Assembly (NCBI GenBank): GCA_028716385.1
Contig: JAQUPX010000009.1
Location: 1-50,405, forward strand
Length of the DNA: 50,405 nt
DNA from: a bacterium
Lineage (GTDB): Bacteria > Hydrothermota > UBA3073 > JACQXS01 > JAQTXJ01
Direction: 5' to 3'
The position numbers and the translations under genes are program-made. The number at the start of each line of letters is the position of its first letter. Position 1 is the stretch's first letter. Of the stretch, positions 41,228 to 50,376 are shown in pieces. Under the pieces are notes generated by a model that saw only the letters and a program-made list of their open reading frames with translations, was not told the DNA's origin and searched no databases.

Positions 41228-42406
41228 ATGAAAAATATAAGCTTTGAGTTACCCGGTTTTTTAGGAGCTGAATTTGTTACTTTTTATAAAGAAGAAGAAA
41301 AAGGTGCGATAATACAGAACGTAGCGAAAAACAGCCCGGCAGAGAAAGCAGGAATTAAAACAGGCGATATAGTTATTAAAATTGACAATGCAATCATTAG
41401 TAGCGGAACGGATTTTAGAAAACTTCTAAGGGGAAATAAACCGGGAGATACATTAATATTTGAAGTTTTAAGAAAAAAAAAGAAAATAAGGGTGATGGTT
41501 GTTTTATCGGATTTGCCAATTAAAGAAAGGTTTATACATCAAGCTCGAATAGCATACGGGCATAAAGAATATAATAGGTCTGCATCGTTGTATGAAAAAG
41601 CTATTAAATCAGGGGAAGTATCGCCTTTTATTCTCTATAGTACGGCGGGTTCTTTTGCTTTGGCAGGGAATAGAGAAAAAGCATTTGATTATCTTAAAAA
41701 AACGATAAATCGCGGTTTTTATAATTTACTAATGTTGAAAGAAAATGCCGATTTCAAGAGCTTACATAATGACCGGCTATGGAAAACAGTTACTAAAGAG
41801 TGTAGCAAGGAATTAAAAAAAGCTTTAGAAAGAGCTACTATATTTATACCTAATAGGAAATGGAAATATAAAACACAATTTTTAGATAAGAATAACAACA
41901 TTATTGATTGTCAAACAGTTGCGCTAAAAGTCCTTGAAGGAAGTTTTGTTGAACAACAAATCAAGGCGAGTTGGAATTATGATAAAACATCGCAAAGAAA
42001 CGTAAAAGAAGAAACGGGAATTATGGACTTTCCCGGTTATATCTGGATTCATCCGCCCAGAAAGGGAAAATTCGCATTCACGCAGTTTGCTCCTTTTCCT
42101 CAAATACGAAAACCATTCAAAGAAGGGAATAGATGGGAATCTACATTAATATTAAATGAAAAATTGGGTAAATTAGCAGGGCTTGAAATAAAATGGTATT
42201 ACGAAATAACAAAGCAAAAAGATATTCCTATTTTGCCAATAAAATCTATGAAATGCTGGCAAATTAACGGAGTGTCTAAAAGTAAATTAGGGGTTTATAA
42301 AGTAACTTATTATTTCCACCCAAAATATGGATTCGTTCGCTGGGAATATACAAAACCAGATAGCGCAAAGGTTATTCTTGACCTTGAAAAAGTCTCAGGA
42401 TTTTGA
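41228..42406 (+). CDS. PDZ domain protein with TPR-like linker and a C-terminal domain shared with 26910
   Basis: 392 residues without an obvious signal peptide, in the middle of exported proteins. Residues about 10-98 are a PDZ domain (G-A-I-I-Q-N-V-A-K-N-S-P-A-E-K-A-G-I-K-T-G-D-I-V then the D-F-R-K-L-L helix). Residues about 105-190 look like TPR helices (Y-N-R-S-A-S-L-Y-E-K-A-I). Residues about 200-392 align with the protein at 26910, including the closing Y-Y-F-H-P-K-Y-G-F-V-R-W-E-Y-T-K-P-D-S. PDZ domains often bind C-termini, so a chaperone or quality-control role for the neighbouring sorting-domain proteins is conceivable, but unproven. Confidence 0.8.
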   Translation: MKNISFELPGFLGAEFVTFYKEEEKGAIIQNVAKNSPAEKAGIKTGDIVIKIDNAIISSGTDFRKLLRGNKPGDTLIFEVLRKKKKIRVMVVLSDLPIKERFIHQARIAYGHKEYNRSASLYEKAIKSGEVSPFILYSTAGSFALAGNREKAFDYLKKTINRGFYNLLMLKENADFKSLHNDRLWKTVTKECSKELKKALERATIFIPNRKWKYKTQFLDKNNNIIDCQTVALKVLEGSFVEQQIKASWNYDKTSQRNVKEETGIMDFPGYIWIHPPRKGKFAFTQFAPFPQIRKPFKEGNRWESTLILNEKLGKLAGLEIKWYYEITKQKDIPILPIKSMKCWQINGVSKSKLGVYKVTYYFHPKYGFVRWEYTKPDSAKVILDLEKVSGF

Positions 42407-42435
42407 GTAATTAGAACCGAATACTAAATTTATAA

Positions 42436-43992
42436 ATGATACTACTATTAACATCATTTCTTTTTCAGCAGAATCCGACCTATGCAATAGGCACATGGAC
42501 AAAATATGGTGCAACTCTGGAGAATACGCATCTGCAATATATGAAAGGTGCAATGATGTCTGCACCTGATGTAAAATGGTCTTTCAGAACAGGGGCTGAA
42601 ATAGAATCTTTCGGAGCCGCAGTGGCTGATGTGGATAATGATGATACGATGGAAGTAGTAATTGGAAGCTGTGATTATAATATTTACTGTCTGAATGGTG
42701 TAACTGGAATTATGAAATGGATATATACTACAGGATATCGCGTCTATTCTTCTTCTGCTGCAATTGCCGACATTGATAAAGATAGTATAATGGAAGTAGT
42801 AATTGGGAGCGATGACTATAAAGTTTATTGCCTTAATGGAACAACAGGGGGATTGAAATGGAGTTACACATCTGGAGGACCGATATATTCTTCTCCCGTA
42901 ATAGCGGATATTGATAAAGACAGTACAGAGGAAGTGGTATTTGGATGTAGTGATAAAAAAGTTTATTGTCTGAATGGAATAACAGGAATAGTAAAATGGA
43001 GTTATTTAACAAGGCGTTCTATAAGATATTCTGCACCTGCAATAGCAGATATAGACAAAGACGATACGATGGAAGTGGTAGTTGGAAGCCTTGATAGCAC
43101 GGTTTATTGTCTAAATGGAATAACCGGAGCTGTAAAATGGAGTTATATGACAGGAGATGGTGTAGAATCTTCTCCTGCGATAGCGGATATAAACAAAGAC
43201 GATACGATGGAAGTTGTTATTGGAAGCCATGATAGTACGGTTTATTGTTTTAATGGGGTAACCGGAGCTGTAAAATGGAGTTATTTAACGGGAGGGGGGA
43301 TATACTCTTCCCCAGCAATAGCGGATATGGGCGGAGATGGGGATATTGAAATTACAATTGGAAGTGGTGATAAAAAAATTTACTGTCTGAATGGAATAAC
43401 TGGAGGAGTAAAATGGAGTTATAATACTAATACTCATGTCCATCGTGCACCATCAATTGCAGATATTAATATGGATGGAAAGTTTGAGGTGTTGGTCCCA
43501 AATGTTCTTGTCCCAAATAACAGTGGCTTTCCCGATACACTTTTTTGTCTGAATGGTGAATATGGGACAGTGTTATGGAAAAAAGAAGTAACTCGAGATG
43601 TTCACGATATAACCATTGCAGATATTGACAACGATGGATGTGTGGAATTGGTAGTCGGCACTGTAGGAGATAGCACTATTTGGGCATTTGATGATATAAC
43701 TAATTCTACTAATTGTGGGTGCATGAAGGTAGAAGAAAAATTAAATATTAAAAATCAAAATGCAAAATTGAAGATAGTAAAAGAAAAAATTTATTTGTCT
43801 GTTCCGAATACAATGGAAGTGGACATAAAACTTTATGACGTATGCGGAAGACTCAAGCAAATCTTCTACATAGGTATATTAAGTAAAGGTAATTATATTT
43901 TTGATAGTAGTATTAAGAAAATAGGAATTTATTTTGTAGTTTTACGAACAGGAAATATTACAAGAACTGCAAAAATTATAAAACTAAAATAA
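42436..43992 (+). CDS. Secreted FG-GAP/PQQ-like beta-propeller protein with C-terminal sorting domain
   Basis: 518 residues. The leader is M-I-L-L-L-T-S-F-L-F-Q-Q-N-P-T-Y-A, slightly longer than in the other copies and again without a basic residue. Nine or so propeller repeats. One blade has lost the calcium-loop pattern (A-D-M-G-G-D-G-D-I-E-I-T-I) and resembles a plain FG-GAP loop. The C-terminal tail ends T-R-T-A-K-I-I-K-L-K like that of the protein at 1466, so these two form a subpair. Its hinge is encoded by the word AAAATCAAAATGCAAAA, which also occurs in the Reg_prop gene at 45571. Confidence 0.87.
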   Translation: MILLLTSFLFQQNPTYAIGTWTKYGATLENTHLQYMKGAMMSAPDVKWSFRTGAEIESFGAAVADVDNDDTMEVVIGSCDYNIYCLNGVTGIMKWIYTTGYRVYSSSAAIADIDKDSIMEVVIGSDDYKVYCLNGTTGGLKWSYTSGGPIYSSPVIADIDKDSTEEVVFGCSDKKVYCLNGITGIVKWSYLTRRSIRYSAPAIADIDKDDTMEVVVGSLDSTVYCLNGITGAVKWSYMTGDGVESSPAIADINKDDTMEVVIGSHDSTVYCFNGVTGAVKWSYLTGGGIYSSPAIADMGGDGDIEITIGSGDKKIYCLNGITGGVKWSYNTNTHVHRAPSIADINMDGKFEVLVPNVLVPNNSGFPDTLFCLNGEYGTVLWKKEVTRDVHDITIADIDNDGCVELVVGTVGDSTIWAFDDITNSTNCGCMKVEEKLNIKNQNAKLKIVKEKIYLSVPNTMEVDIKLYDVCGRLKQIFYIGILSKGNYIFDSSIKKIGIYFVVLRTGNITRTAKIIKLK

Positions 43993-43994
43993 TA

Positions 43995-45560
43995 ATGATA
44001 ACATTAATATTATTTCTTCTCCAACAAAACCCTACCTACGCTGTAGGAACGTGGACTAAGTATGGGGCAACGCTTGAAAACACCCATCTGCAGGCAATGA
44101 AAGGTACGATGTGGACTGAACCGATAGTTAAATGGTCGTATATACTGGGTGGTTTTGCAAATTCTTATGGTGCCGCAGTAGCAAATATAGATAATGATGA
44201 TACGATGGAAGTAGTAATTGGAAGTCATGATAATAAACTCTATTGTTTTAATGGGATAACCGGGAGTGTGAAATGGAGTTATTATGCAGGGAATTTCGTA
44301 CAATCTTGTCCAGCAATAGCAGATGTTGACAAGAATGGCAGTATGGAAGTAATATTCGGATGTGGGAATAAAAAAGTTTATTGTCTGAACGGAATATCTG
44401 GTACTGTGAAATGGAGTTATATAGCAAGAGGTCCTATAGAGTCTTCTCCTGCAGTAGTTGATATAAACAAAGATGATACATTGGAAGTCTTATTTGGAAG
44501 TGGGGACAGTACAGTTTACAGTCTAAATGGGATAACTGGAACTGTAAAGTGGAGCTATAATACGGGAGGAATTGTAAGTGGTTCTTCTCCGGCAATAGCG
44601 GATATAGACAAAAATGATACGATGGAAGTTGTATTTGGAAGCTGGGATAAAAAAGTTTACAGTCTGAATGGAGTGACCGGAAGTGTGAAATGGAGCTATG
44701 CTACAAGAGATTTCGTACATTCTTCTTCTCCTGCGATAGCGGATATAAACAAAGACGATACGATGGAAGTTGTTATTGGAAGCTGGGATAGCACAGTTTA
44801 TTGTTTTAATGGGATAACCGGGAATGTGAAATGGAGTTATCTTACAAGAGGTAGTGTAGAATCTTCTCCTGCAATAGCGGATATAGACAAAGACGATACG
44901 ATGGAAGTTGTTATTGGAAGCTGGGATAATAAGGTTTACAGTCTAAATGGGATAACTGGAACTGTAAAATGGAGCTATGATTTCATTGAGCGTCCCAGCG
45001 CAGGTATAATACGTGGCATATCTATTGCAGATGTTGATGGAGATGGTAATTTTGAAGTGTTGGTTCCACGTACTCTTACTGATTCACTTTACTGTCTAAA
45101 TGGCGAAAATGGAACAATATTGTGGAGAAAACGATTATCCCTTGATATAACAGATATAACTATTGCAGATATTGATAACGATGGATGTGTGGAATTAGTA
45201 GTCGGAACTTATGGCAATACAGATGGGAGAAAAGTATGGGTTTTGGATGATTCATCAAATTCCACTAATTGTGGGTGTATGGGGGTGAAAGAATCAAATT
45301 TAGATTTTAGATCGGGGATTGGGGATTTTGTGGATTTTAAAATAGTAAAAGGTAGAATCTCTTTGTCCATTCCAAATTCAATAAAAGCAGATATAAAATT
45401 ATATAATTTATGTGGGAGGATGAAAGAAGTTGTTTATTCGGGAACTCTTAGTAAAGGTACTTATACCTTTGTCCCACATATAAAAACTAACGGCATTTAT
45501 TTTGTGAAGTTTATAACACATAATTTTGAAGAAACGAAGAAGTTAATTTTACTAAAATAA
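43995..45560 (+). CDS. Secreted FG-GAP/PQQ-like beta-propeller protein with C-terminal sorting domain
   Basis: 521 residues, 2 bases after the previous gene. The leader M-I-T-L-I-L-F-L-L-Q-Q-N-P-T-Y-A combines features of the 3085 and 42436 leaders. About eight repeats; several DNA units (such as those near 44750 and 44880) are nearly identical to each other and to units of the upstream gene, as expected from recent unequal exchange. The hinge (N-L-D-F-R-S-G-I-G-D-F-V-D-F-K) differs from all paralogues. The tail reads E-E-T-K-K-L-I-L-L-K. Confidence 0.87.
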   Translation: MITLILFLLQQNPTYAVGTWTKYGATLENTHLQAMKGTMWTEPIVKWSYILGGFANSYGAAVANIDNDDTMEVVIGSHDNKLYCFNGITGSVKWSYYAGNFVQSCPAIADVDKNGSMEVIFGCGNKKVYCLNGISGTVKWSYIARGPIESSPAVVDINKDDTLEVLFGSGDSTVYSLNGITGTVKWSYNTGGIVSGSSPAIADIDKNDTMEVVFGSWDKKVYSLNGVTGSVKWSYATRDFVHSSSPAIADINKDDTMEVVIGSWDSTVYCFNGITGNVKWSYLTRGSVESSPAIADIDKDDTMEVVIGSWDNKVYSLNGITGTVKWSYDFIERPSAGIIRGISIADVDGDGNFEVLVPRTLTDSLYCLNGENGTILWRKRLSLDITDITIADIDNDGCVELVVGTYGNTDGRKVWVLDDSSNSTNCGCMGVKESNLDFRSGIGDFVDFKIVKGRISLSIPNSIKADIKLYNLCGRMKEVVYSGTLSKGTYTFVPHIKTNGIYFVKFITHNFEETKKLILLK

Positions 45561-45570
45561 ACAAGAAAAA

Positions 45571-47694
45571 ATGATGAAAAAATATTTGATTTTATTTTCT
45601 GCTGTTTCTCTCTTTGCCGCAATTGGTTCTAATTGCTTTGCACAATATCTGGGCTGGGAAAATTATACAAATGGGCAGGCAGTGTATGCTGTTGCTAATG
45701 AAGGGAATAAAGTGTGGCTTGGAACTAATGTCGGATTGGTTTGCCTTGATACCCTCACAGGAAAAAAAACTTTTTATAACCATGCAAATTCGGGTTTGCC
45801 TGGTAGTTTTGTTAGTGCCATAGTAATAGAAGGAAGTAATAAATGGATTGGGACTGGCAATGGTTTAGCAAAGTTTGACGGTACCAACTGGACAGTTTAC
45901 AATACGAGTAATTCGGGATTGCCTTATAATGGTGTTCTTGCCATAGCGATAGAAGAGACGACTGGCGATAAATGGATTGGGAGTTATGCTGGATTAACGA
46001 AGTTTGACGGCACTAACTGGACTGTGTATGATACACTTAATTCAGACTTGCCTGGTAACTATGTCTATGCCATAGCGATAGAAGGAACGACCGGCGATAA
46101 ATGGATTGGAACTGGCAATGGGTTAGCGAAATTTGACGATACAAACTGGACTGTTTATAATAAGAGTAATTCAGGCTTACCTAATAATGATGTTTGGGTT
46201 CTTGCGATAGAGGGAAATAATAAATGGATTGGGAGCGCATATGGTGGTTTAGCAAAATTTGACGGCACTAACTGGACAGCGTATAATACCTCAAACTCTG
46301 GGTTACCTAGTAATAATATTCGTGCAATAGCAATAGATGGAAGCAACATATGGATTGGGATAGAATTTGGCGGTTTAACGAAGTTTGATGGGACAAATTG
46401 GACAGTATATAAGAAGAATAATTCAGATTTGCCTTATAATGACGTTCGTGGGATAGCAATAGAAGGAACAACTAAATGGATTGGGACTTGTGGTGGTGGC
46501 TTGGCAAAATTTAACGATATTAATTGGACAGTTTATAATACAAGCAATTGCAATTTGCCTGTTAATTATATTAATATCATAACGGTAGATGGAAATATTA
46601 AGTGGATTGGAACTTATAATGGCGGTTTAGTGAAATTCGACGGCACAAATTGGACAATTTATAATACAAGCAATTCAGACTTGCCTTACGATGATGTTGC
46701 ATCTATAGCGATAGAAGGCAACACAAAATGGATTGGAACTGATTGGAGTGGCGGAGTAGCAAAGTTTAACGGCACTAACTGGACCGTGTATAATACGGAC
46801 AATTCAGCTTTGCCAAGTAATAGTATTTCTGCTGTGGCACTAGAAGGACATAATAAATGGATTGGAACTTATTATAACGGATTGGCGAAGTTTAACGATA
46901 CAAACTGGACTGTTTATGATACGAGTAATTCAGGGTTGCCTGATAGGGATATTAGTAGCATAGCAATAGAAGGAAAAACTAAATGGATTGGAATGAACGG
47001 AGGAGGAATAGCAAAATTTGATGACACAAATTGGACTGGTTACGATACAATTAACTCAGAGTTGCCGAATAATAATGTTCTTGCCATGGCAATAGAGGGG
47101 AATATCAAATGGATCGTTAGTTATGGAGGCGGCTTAACGAAGTTTGATGGAGTAAACTGGACAACATATAACTCAAGTAATTCAGGCTTGCCTGAAGACA
47201 ATCTTGCTTCTATAGCAATAGAGGGAAATACCAAGTGGATTGGAACCTGGGAGAGTGGTTTAGTAAAGTTTGATGGGACAAACTGGACTGTGTATAACAC
47301 GAATAATTCGGGTTTGCTTGATAACCATATTTGGACAATAGCGATAGAAAACCACACGAAATGGATCGGAACAATGAATGGCTTAGCAAGTTATACTGAA
47401 CAGGCAGTAGAAGAAAAATCAACTATCAAAAATCAAAATGCAAAAATAGAAATAGGGCAAAACCCATTTATTAATTCAACAGTTATCAAATATCAAATAC
47501 CTGCCACAAGTAAAGTTTCGTTAGCCATTTACGACATTTCTGGGAGTTGTGTAAAAACTTTAGTTGATGGAGAGAAAGAAGCGGGAAGTTATGATGTAAC
47601 AGTAAATACAAAAGGCTTGTTATCGGGGATATATTTTGCAAAGCTAAGTGCCGGGAATTATAGTACAACGAGGAAGTTGATTTTAATGAAATGA
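45571..47694 (+). CDS. Secreted Reg_prop beta-propeller protein with type A sorting domain
   Basis: 707 residues. The signal peptide ends near C-F-A-Q. About 14 Reg_prop repeats of the N-T-K-W-I-G-T type, closer to the 39074 protein than to 4626. The sorting domain starts G-Q-N-P-F-I-N-S-T-V-I-K-Y-Q-I-P-A-T and is more diverged than in the other three Reg_prop proteins. It follows the two FG-GAP genes by 10 bases, repeating the gene order FG-GAP, FG-GAP, Reg_prop seen in island A. Confidence 0.88.
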   Translation: MMKKYLILFSAVSLFAAIGSNCFAQYLGWENYTNGQAVYAVANEGNKVWLGTNVGLVCLDTLTGKKTFYNHANSGLPGSFVSAIVIEGSNKWIGTGNGLAKFDGTNWTVYNTSNSGLPYNGVLAIAIEETTGDKWIGSYAGLTKFDGTNWTVYDTLNSDLPGNYVYAIAIEGTTGDKWIGTGNGLAKFDDTNWTVYNKSNSGLPNNDVWVLAIEGNNKWIGSAYGGLAKFDGTNWTAYNTSNSGLPSNNIRAIAIDGSNIWIGIEFGGLTKFDGTNWTVYKKNNSDLPYNDVRGIAIEGTTKWIGTCGGGLAKFNDINWTVYNTSNCNLPVNYINIITVDGNIKWIGTYNGGLVKFDGTNWTIYNTSNSDLPYDDVASIAIEGNTKWIGTDWSGGVAKFNGTNWTVYNTDNSALPSNSISAVALEGHNKWIGTYYNGLAKFNDTNWTVYDTSNSGLPDRDISSIAIEGKTKWIGMNGGGIAKFDDTNWTGYDTINSELPNNNVLAMAIEGNIKWIVSYGGGLTKFDGVNWTTYNSSNSGLPEDNLASIAIEGNTKWIGTWESGLVKFDGTNWTVYNTNNSGLLDNHIWTIAIENHTKWIGTMNGLASYTEQAVEEKSTIKNQNAKIEIGQNPFINSTVIKYQIPATSKVSLAIYDISGSCVKTLVDGEKEAGSYDVTVNTKGLLSGIYFAKLSAGNYSTTRKLILMK

Positions 47695-47764
47695 AAAGTA
47701 TGGATTTATACAGATGGAAAAATAATATAAATTTTTCTACATTTAAGATGTTAAGGAGGTATTT

Positions 47765-49195
47765 ATGAGAGTCTCATTAAAAATTTTTATTTTCACACTA
47801 ATGTTTTCAGCGTTGCTTAGCAGCAGTTACTCTGTTACATGGAAGAAAACTTATGGCGGGATAGAAGATGATATCGGCAATTGTATTCAGCAGACGCAGG
47901 GGAATGGATATATTATTGCAGCGGAAACCAAGTCTTACGGGGCAGGCAATTGGGATGCTTACATTATAAAAATAGACTCATTGGGAGATACTTTGTGGAC
48001 AAACATTTTTGGAGGAAGCGGATGGGATGGAAGTAGATATATAGAACAAACTACAGATAGCGGATATATTGTGGCAGGGTATACAAACTCTTTTGGCGCG
48101 GGTAATTACGATGTATGGCTGGTAAAAATGAATTCTTCCGGAGATACTATGTGGAGTAAAACTTTTGGTGATAGCAATGCAGATTATGGTGAGTGTGTGC
48201 AACAAACTATCGACAGCGGATATATTATTGTTGGAACTACAAAATCTTGTTGTGGAGCAAAAGATAATATTTGGTTGTTGAAAACAGATCCTTCGGGAGA
48301 TACTATTTGGACAAAAAATTACGGAGGTACCCCTATAGACTTTGGTTATTTTGTTCAACAAACAAAAGACAAGGGATATATTTTGACCGGAAACGCAAGC
48401 ACATTTGGAGGATTGCTTAATATCTGGTTAATAAAGACAGACTCTCTCGGTGATACGCTTTGGACAAGAGTATTTGGCGGTTCAAACTGGGAATATGGTA
48501 ATTGTGTTCAACAAACTTCTGATAGCGGATATATAATAGCGGGAGAAACTAAATCTTTCGGTGCCGGAGCCGGAGACTTATGGGTAATAAAGGTTGATAA
48601 AATGGGAGATTCTTTATGGGCACAACTTTTGGGTGGTACGAGTGAAGATGGGGCTTATTCTGTCAAACAAACAAGAGATGGTGGGTATATTGTGGCAGGA
48701 GGGACAAAATCCTACGGGGCAGGTAATGCCGACGTTTGGTTACTAAAAATTAATTCACTGGGAGATACTCTATGGACAAAAACGTTTGGTGGAACTGCAT
48801 GGGAAAGTGGTTGGAGTGTTCAACAAGTTACTGACGGAGGGTATATTATATCCGGGGCTACAACAAGTTATGGAGCCGGTAAAGAAGATGTTTGGATTAT
48901 AAAAACAGATTCTATGGGAACAGTTGGGATAGAAGAAACAAATGATAAATGCGTAATGCTGAATGCGGATTTGGAAATAATAAAAAATAATATTTATCTC
49001 TCCGTTCCGAATACAATAAACGCGGATGTAAAAATATATGATTTATGCGGAAGATTAAAAGAAGTTGTTTATACTGGTACTTTGAGTAAAGGGAGTTATG
49101 CGTTTACTTCTGATATTCGCAACAACGGTATTTACTTTGTAAAATTTGAAGCAGGTAATTACAAAGAGACGAAAAAACTAGTCTTGATAAAATAA
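47765..49195 (+). CDS. Secreted D-G-G-Y repeat protein with C-terminal sorting domain
   Basis: 476 residues, ideal RBS (AAGGAGG, 47753-47759). The signal peptide ends near S-S-Y-S. Eight repeats of about 46 residues read W-x-K-T-F/Y-G-G-x-x-x-D/E then Q-Q-T-x-D-S/G-G-Y-I-I-A-G-x-T-K-S-Y/F-G-A-G and W-L-I-K-T-D-S-L-G-D-T-L. The C-terminal domain is of the FG-GAP-protein type (N-T-I-N-A-D-V-K-I-Y-D-L-C-G-R-L), not the type on its paralogue at 27868, so repeat and sorting modules have been recombined. Confidence 0.87.
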   Translation: MRVSLKIFIFTLMFSALLSSSYSVTWKKTYGGIEDDIGNCIQQTQGNGYIIAAETKSYGAGNWDAYIIKIDSLGDTLWTNIFGGSGWDGSRYIEQTTDSGYIVAGYTNSFGAGNYDVWLVKMNSSGDTMWSKTFGDSNADYGECVQQTIDSGYIIVGTTKSCCGAKDNIWLLKTDPSGDTIWTKNYGGTPIDFGYFVQQTKDKGYILTGNASTFGGLLNIWLIKTDSLGDTLWTRVFGGSNWEYGNCVQQTSDSGYIIAGETKSFGAGAGDLWVIKVDKMGDSLWAQLLGGTSEDGAYSVKQTRDGGYIVAGGTKSYGAGNADVWLLKINSLGDTLWTKTFGGTAWESGWSVQQVTDGGYIISGATTSYGAGKEDVWIIKTDSMGTVGIEETNDKCVMLNADLEIIKNNIYLSVPNTINADVKIYDLCGRLKEVVYTGTLSKGSYAFTSDIRNNGIYFVKFEAGNYKETKKLVLIK

Positions 49196-49228
49196 ACAGA
49201 GAATGTTTTAAGGTTTATAGGAGGGATT

Positions 49229-50368
49229 ATGAAAAAGAAAGGTATTTTTTTTATATCTATTGCAGTGTTAGCAAGTAGTGCTAATTTTACGATATCTGCT
49301 CTTTCAACACCACAGATAAGTGTAACACCGGATGTCTTACAGTTTATATGGAATAATAGTAAGGGAAAATCTTCTTTACTTAATCCTATTGAAGATACTA
49401 TTTATTACGATGACGGAAAAGCATATGCCAGTTATGGCGGGCCTGAGTACTATGCCGTGAGATTTACACCGATTACTGAATGCGAGGTAACAGCAGGTGT
49501 AGTTATGACAGCGGGAACCGGAGGCCCCGATGGAGTTTGTAGTTTATTTGTTTGGGATAATAATAGAACTTGCATAGCTGGTCCGATTGAATATAGTCCT
49601 GCTGAATGGCCAAATTGGGATAGAGTAGAATTATCTCCCAGCGTAAATACAACTGGCGATTTTTATATGGGGTACTGGGTTCCCGGGGCACCTACCAGTG
49701 GTTTAGCCGATAGTAGCCTTATTGGAAGGAGCTGGGGGTCTCTTGATAGAAAAGTGTGGAGACTTACCGACTTTGGTGATTTACTGATACGAGCTATTGT
49801 TTCTTATACTAAAAGTTACGACACTGTCAAAACAATGACAATAATAGACACCGGAGATGCAGACTTGAACGTAACAAATATTACAAAAAGCAATTCGTGG
49901 ATTACATCCGTAAGCCCTACGAATTTCACTCTTACTCCGGGAGACTCACAAAATGTTACCGTAACAGTCAGTCGTGATGGGCTTAGTACCGGTATTCATT
50001 ATGGTAATCTTAGTATCACTTCTAACGACTCAATCCATAGTATTTACCTTGAACCTGTAATATTTAATTGTTATGTAGGCGTGGAAGAAGGTAAAGATGT
50101 AATCCATAAATTGCCCGAATTATACCTTTCCAAAAACCCTTTCATTCACTCTACTCTTATCACCTATTCTATCTCGACCCAAACCAAAGCCTCATTAACA
50201 ATTTACGATTTGTCAGGCAGGATAGTTAAAACTCTTGTCAATGAAGAGAAACCCGCCGGTTCTTACGATATCAATTTTCCCGGCAAAGAGCTTTCAACGG
50301 GCATATACTTTGTAAAATTCTGTGCTGGGAGCTATAAAGAAACTAAAAAACTGGAGTTGATAAAGTAG
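49229..50368 (+). CDS. Secreted Ig-like protein with type A sorting domain
   Basis: 379 residues, RBS TAGGAGGG. The signal peptide ends near I-S-A-L. Residues about 55-190 form a beta-rich domain starting Y-Y-D-D-G-K-A-Y-A and containing F-Y-M-G-Y-W-V-P-G, like jelly-roll modules attached to FCB secreted proteins. Residues about 195-285 are an Ig-like (BACON/ASH-type) domain (I-T-S-V-S-P-T-N-F-T-L-T-P-G-D-S-Q then S-I-T-S-N-D). The last 85 residues are a type A sorting domain (L-S-K-N-P-F-I-H-S-T-L-I-T-Y). No propeller. Probably a surface protein of the same transcript or regulon. Confidence 0.8.
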   Translation: MKKKGIFFISIAVLASSANFTISALSTPQISVTPDVLQFIWNNSKGKSSLLNPIEDTIYYDDGKAYASYGGPEYYAVRFTPITECEVTAGVVMTAGTGGPDGVCSLFVWDNNRTCIAGPIEYSPAEWPNWDRVELSPSVNTTGDFYMGYWVPGAPTSGLADSSLIGRSWGSLDRKVWRLTDFGDLLIRAIVSYTKSYDTVKTMTIIDTGDADLNVTNITKSNSWITSVSPTNFTLTPGDSQNVTVTVSRDGLSTGIHYGNLSITSNDSIHSIYLEPVIFNCYVGVEEGKDVIHKLPELYLSKNPFIHSTLITYSISTQTKASLTIYDLSGRIVKTLVNEEKPAGSYDINFPGKELSTGIYFVKFCAGSYKETKKLELIK

Positions 50369-50376
50369 GTGAAAAG

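Noticed and set aside
4626..47694. Reg_prop proteins as hybrid two-component sensors
   Set aside because: They have signal peptides and sorting domains but no membrane span, kinase, receiver or HTH.
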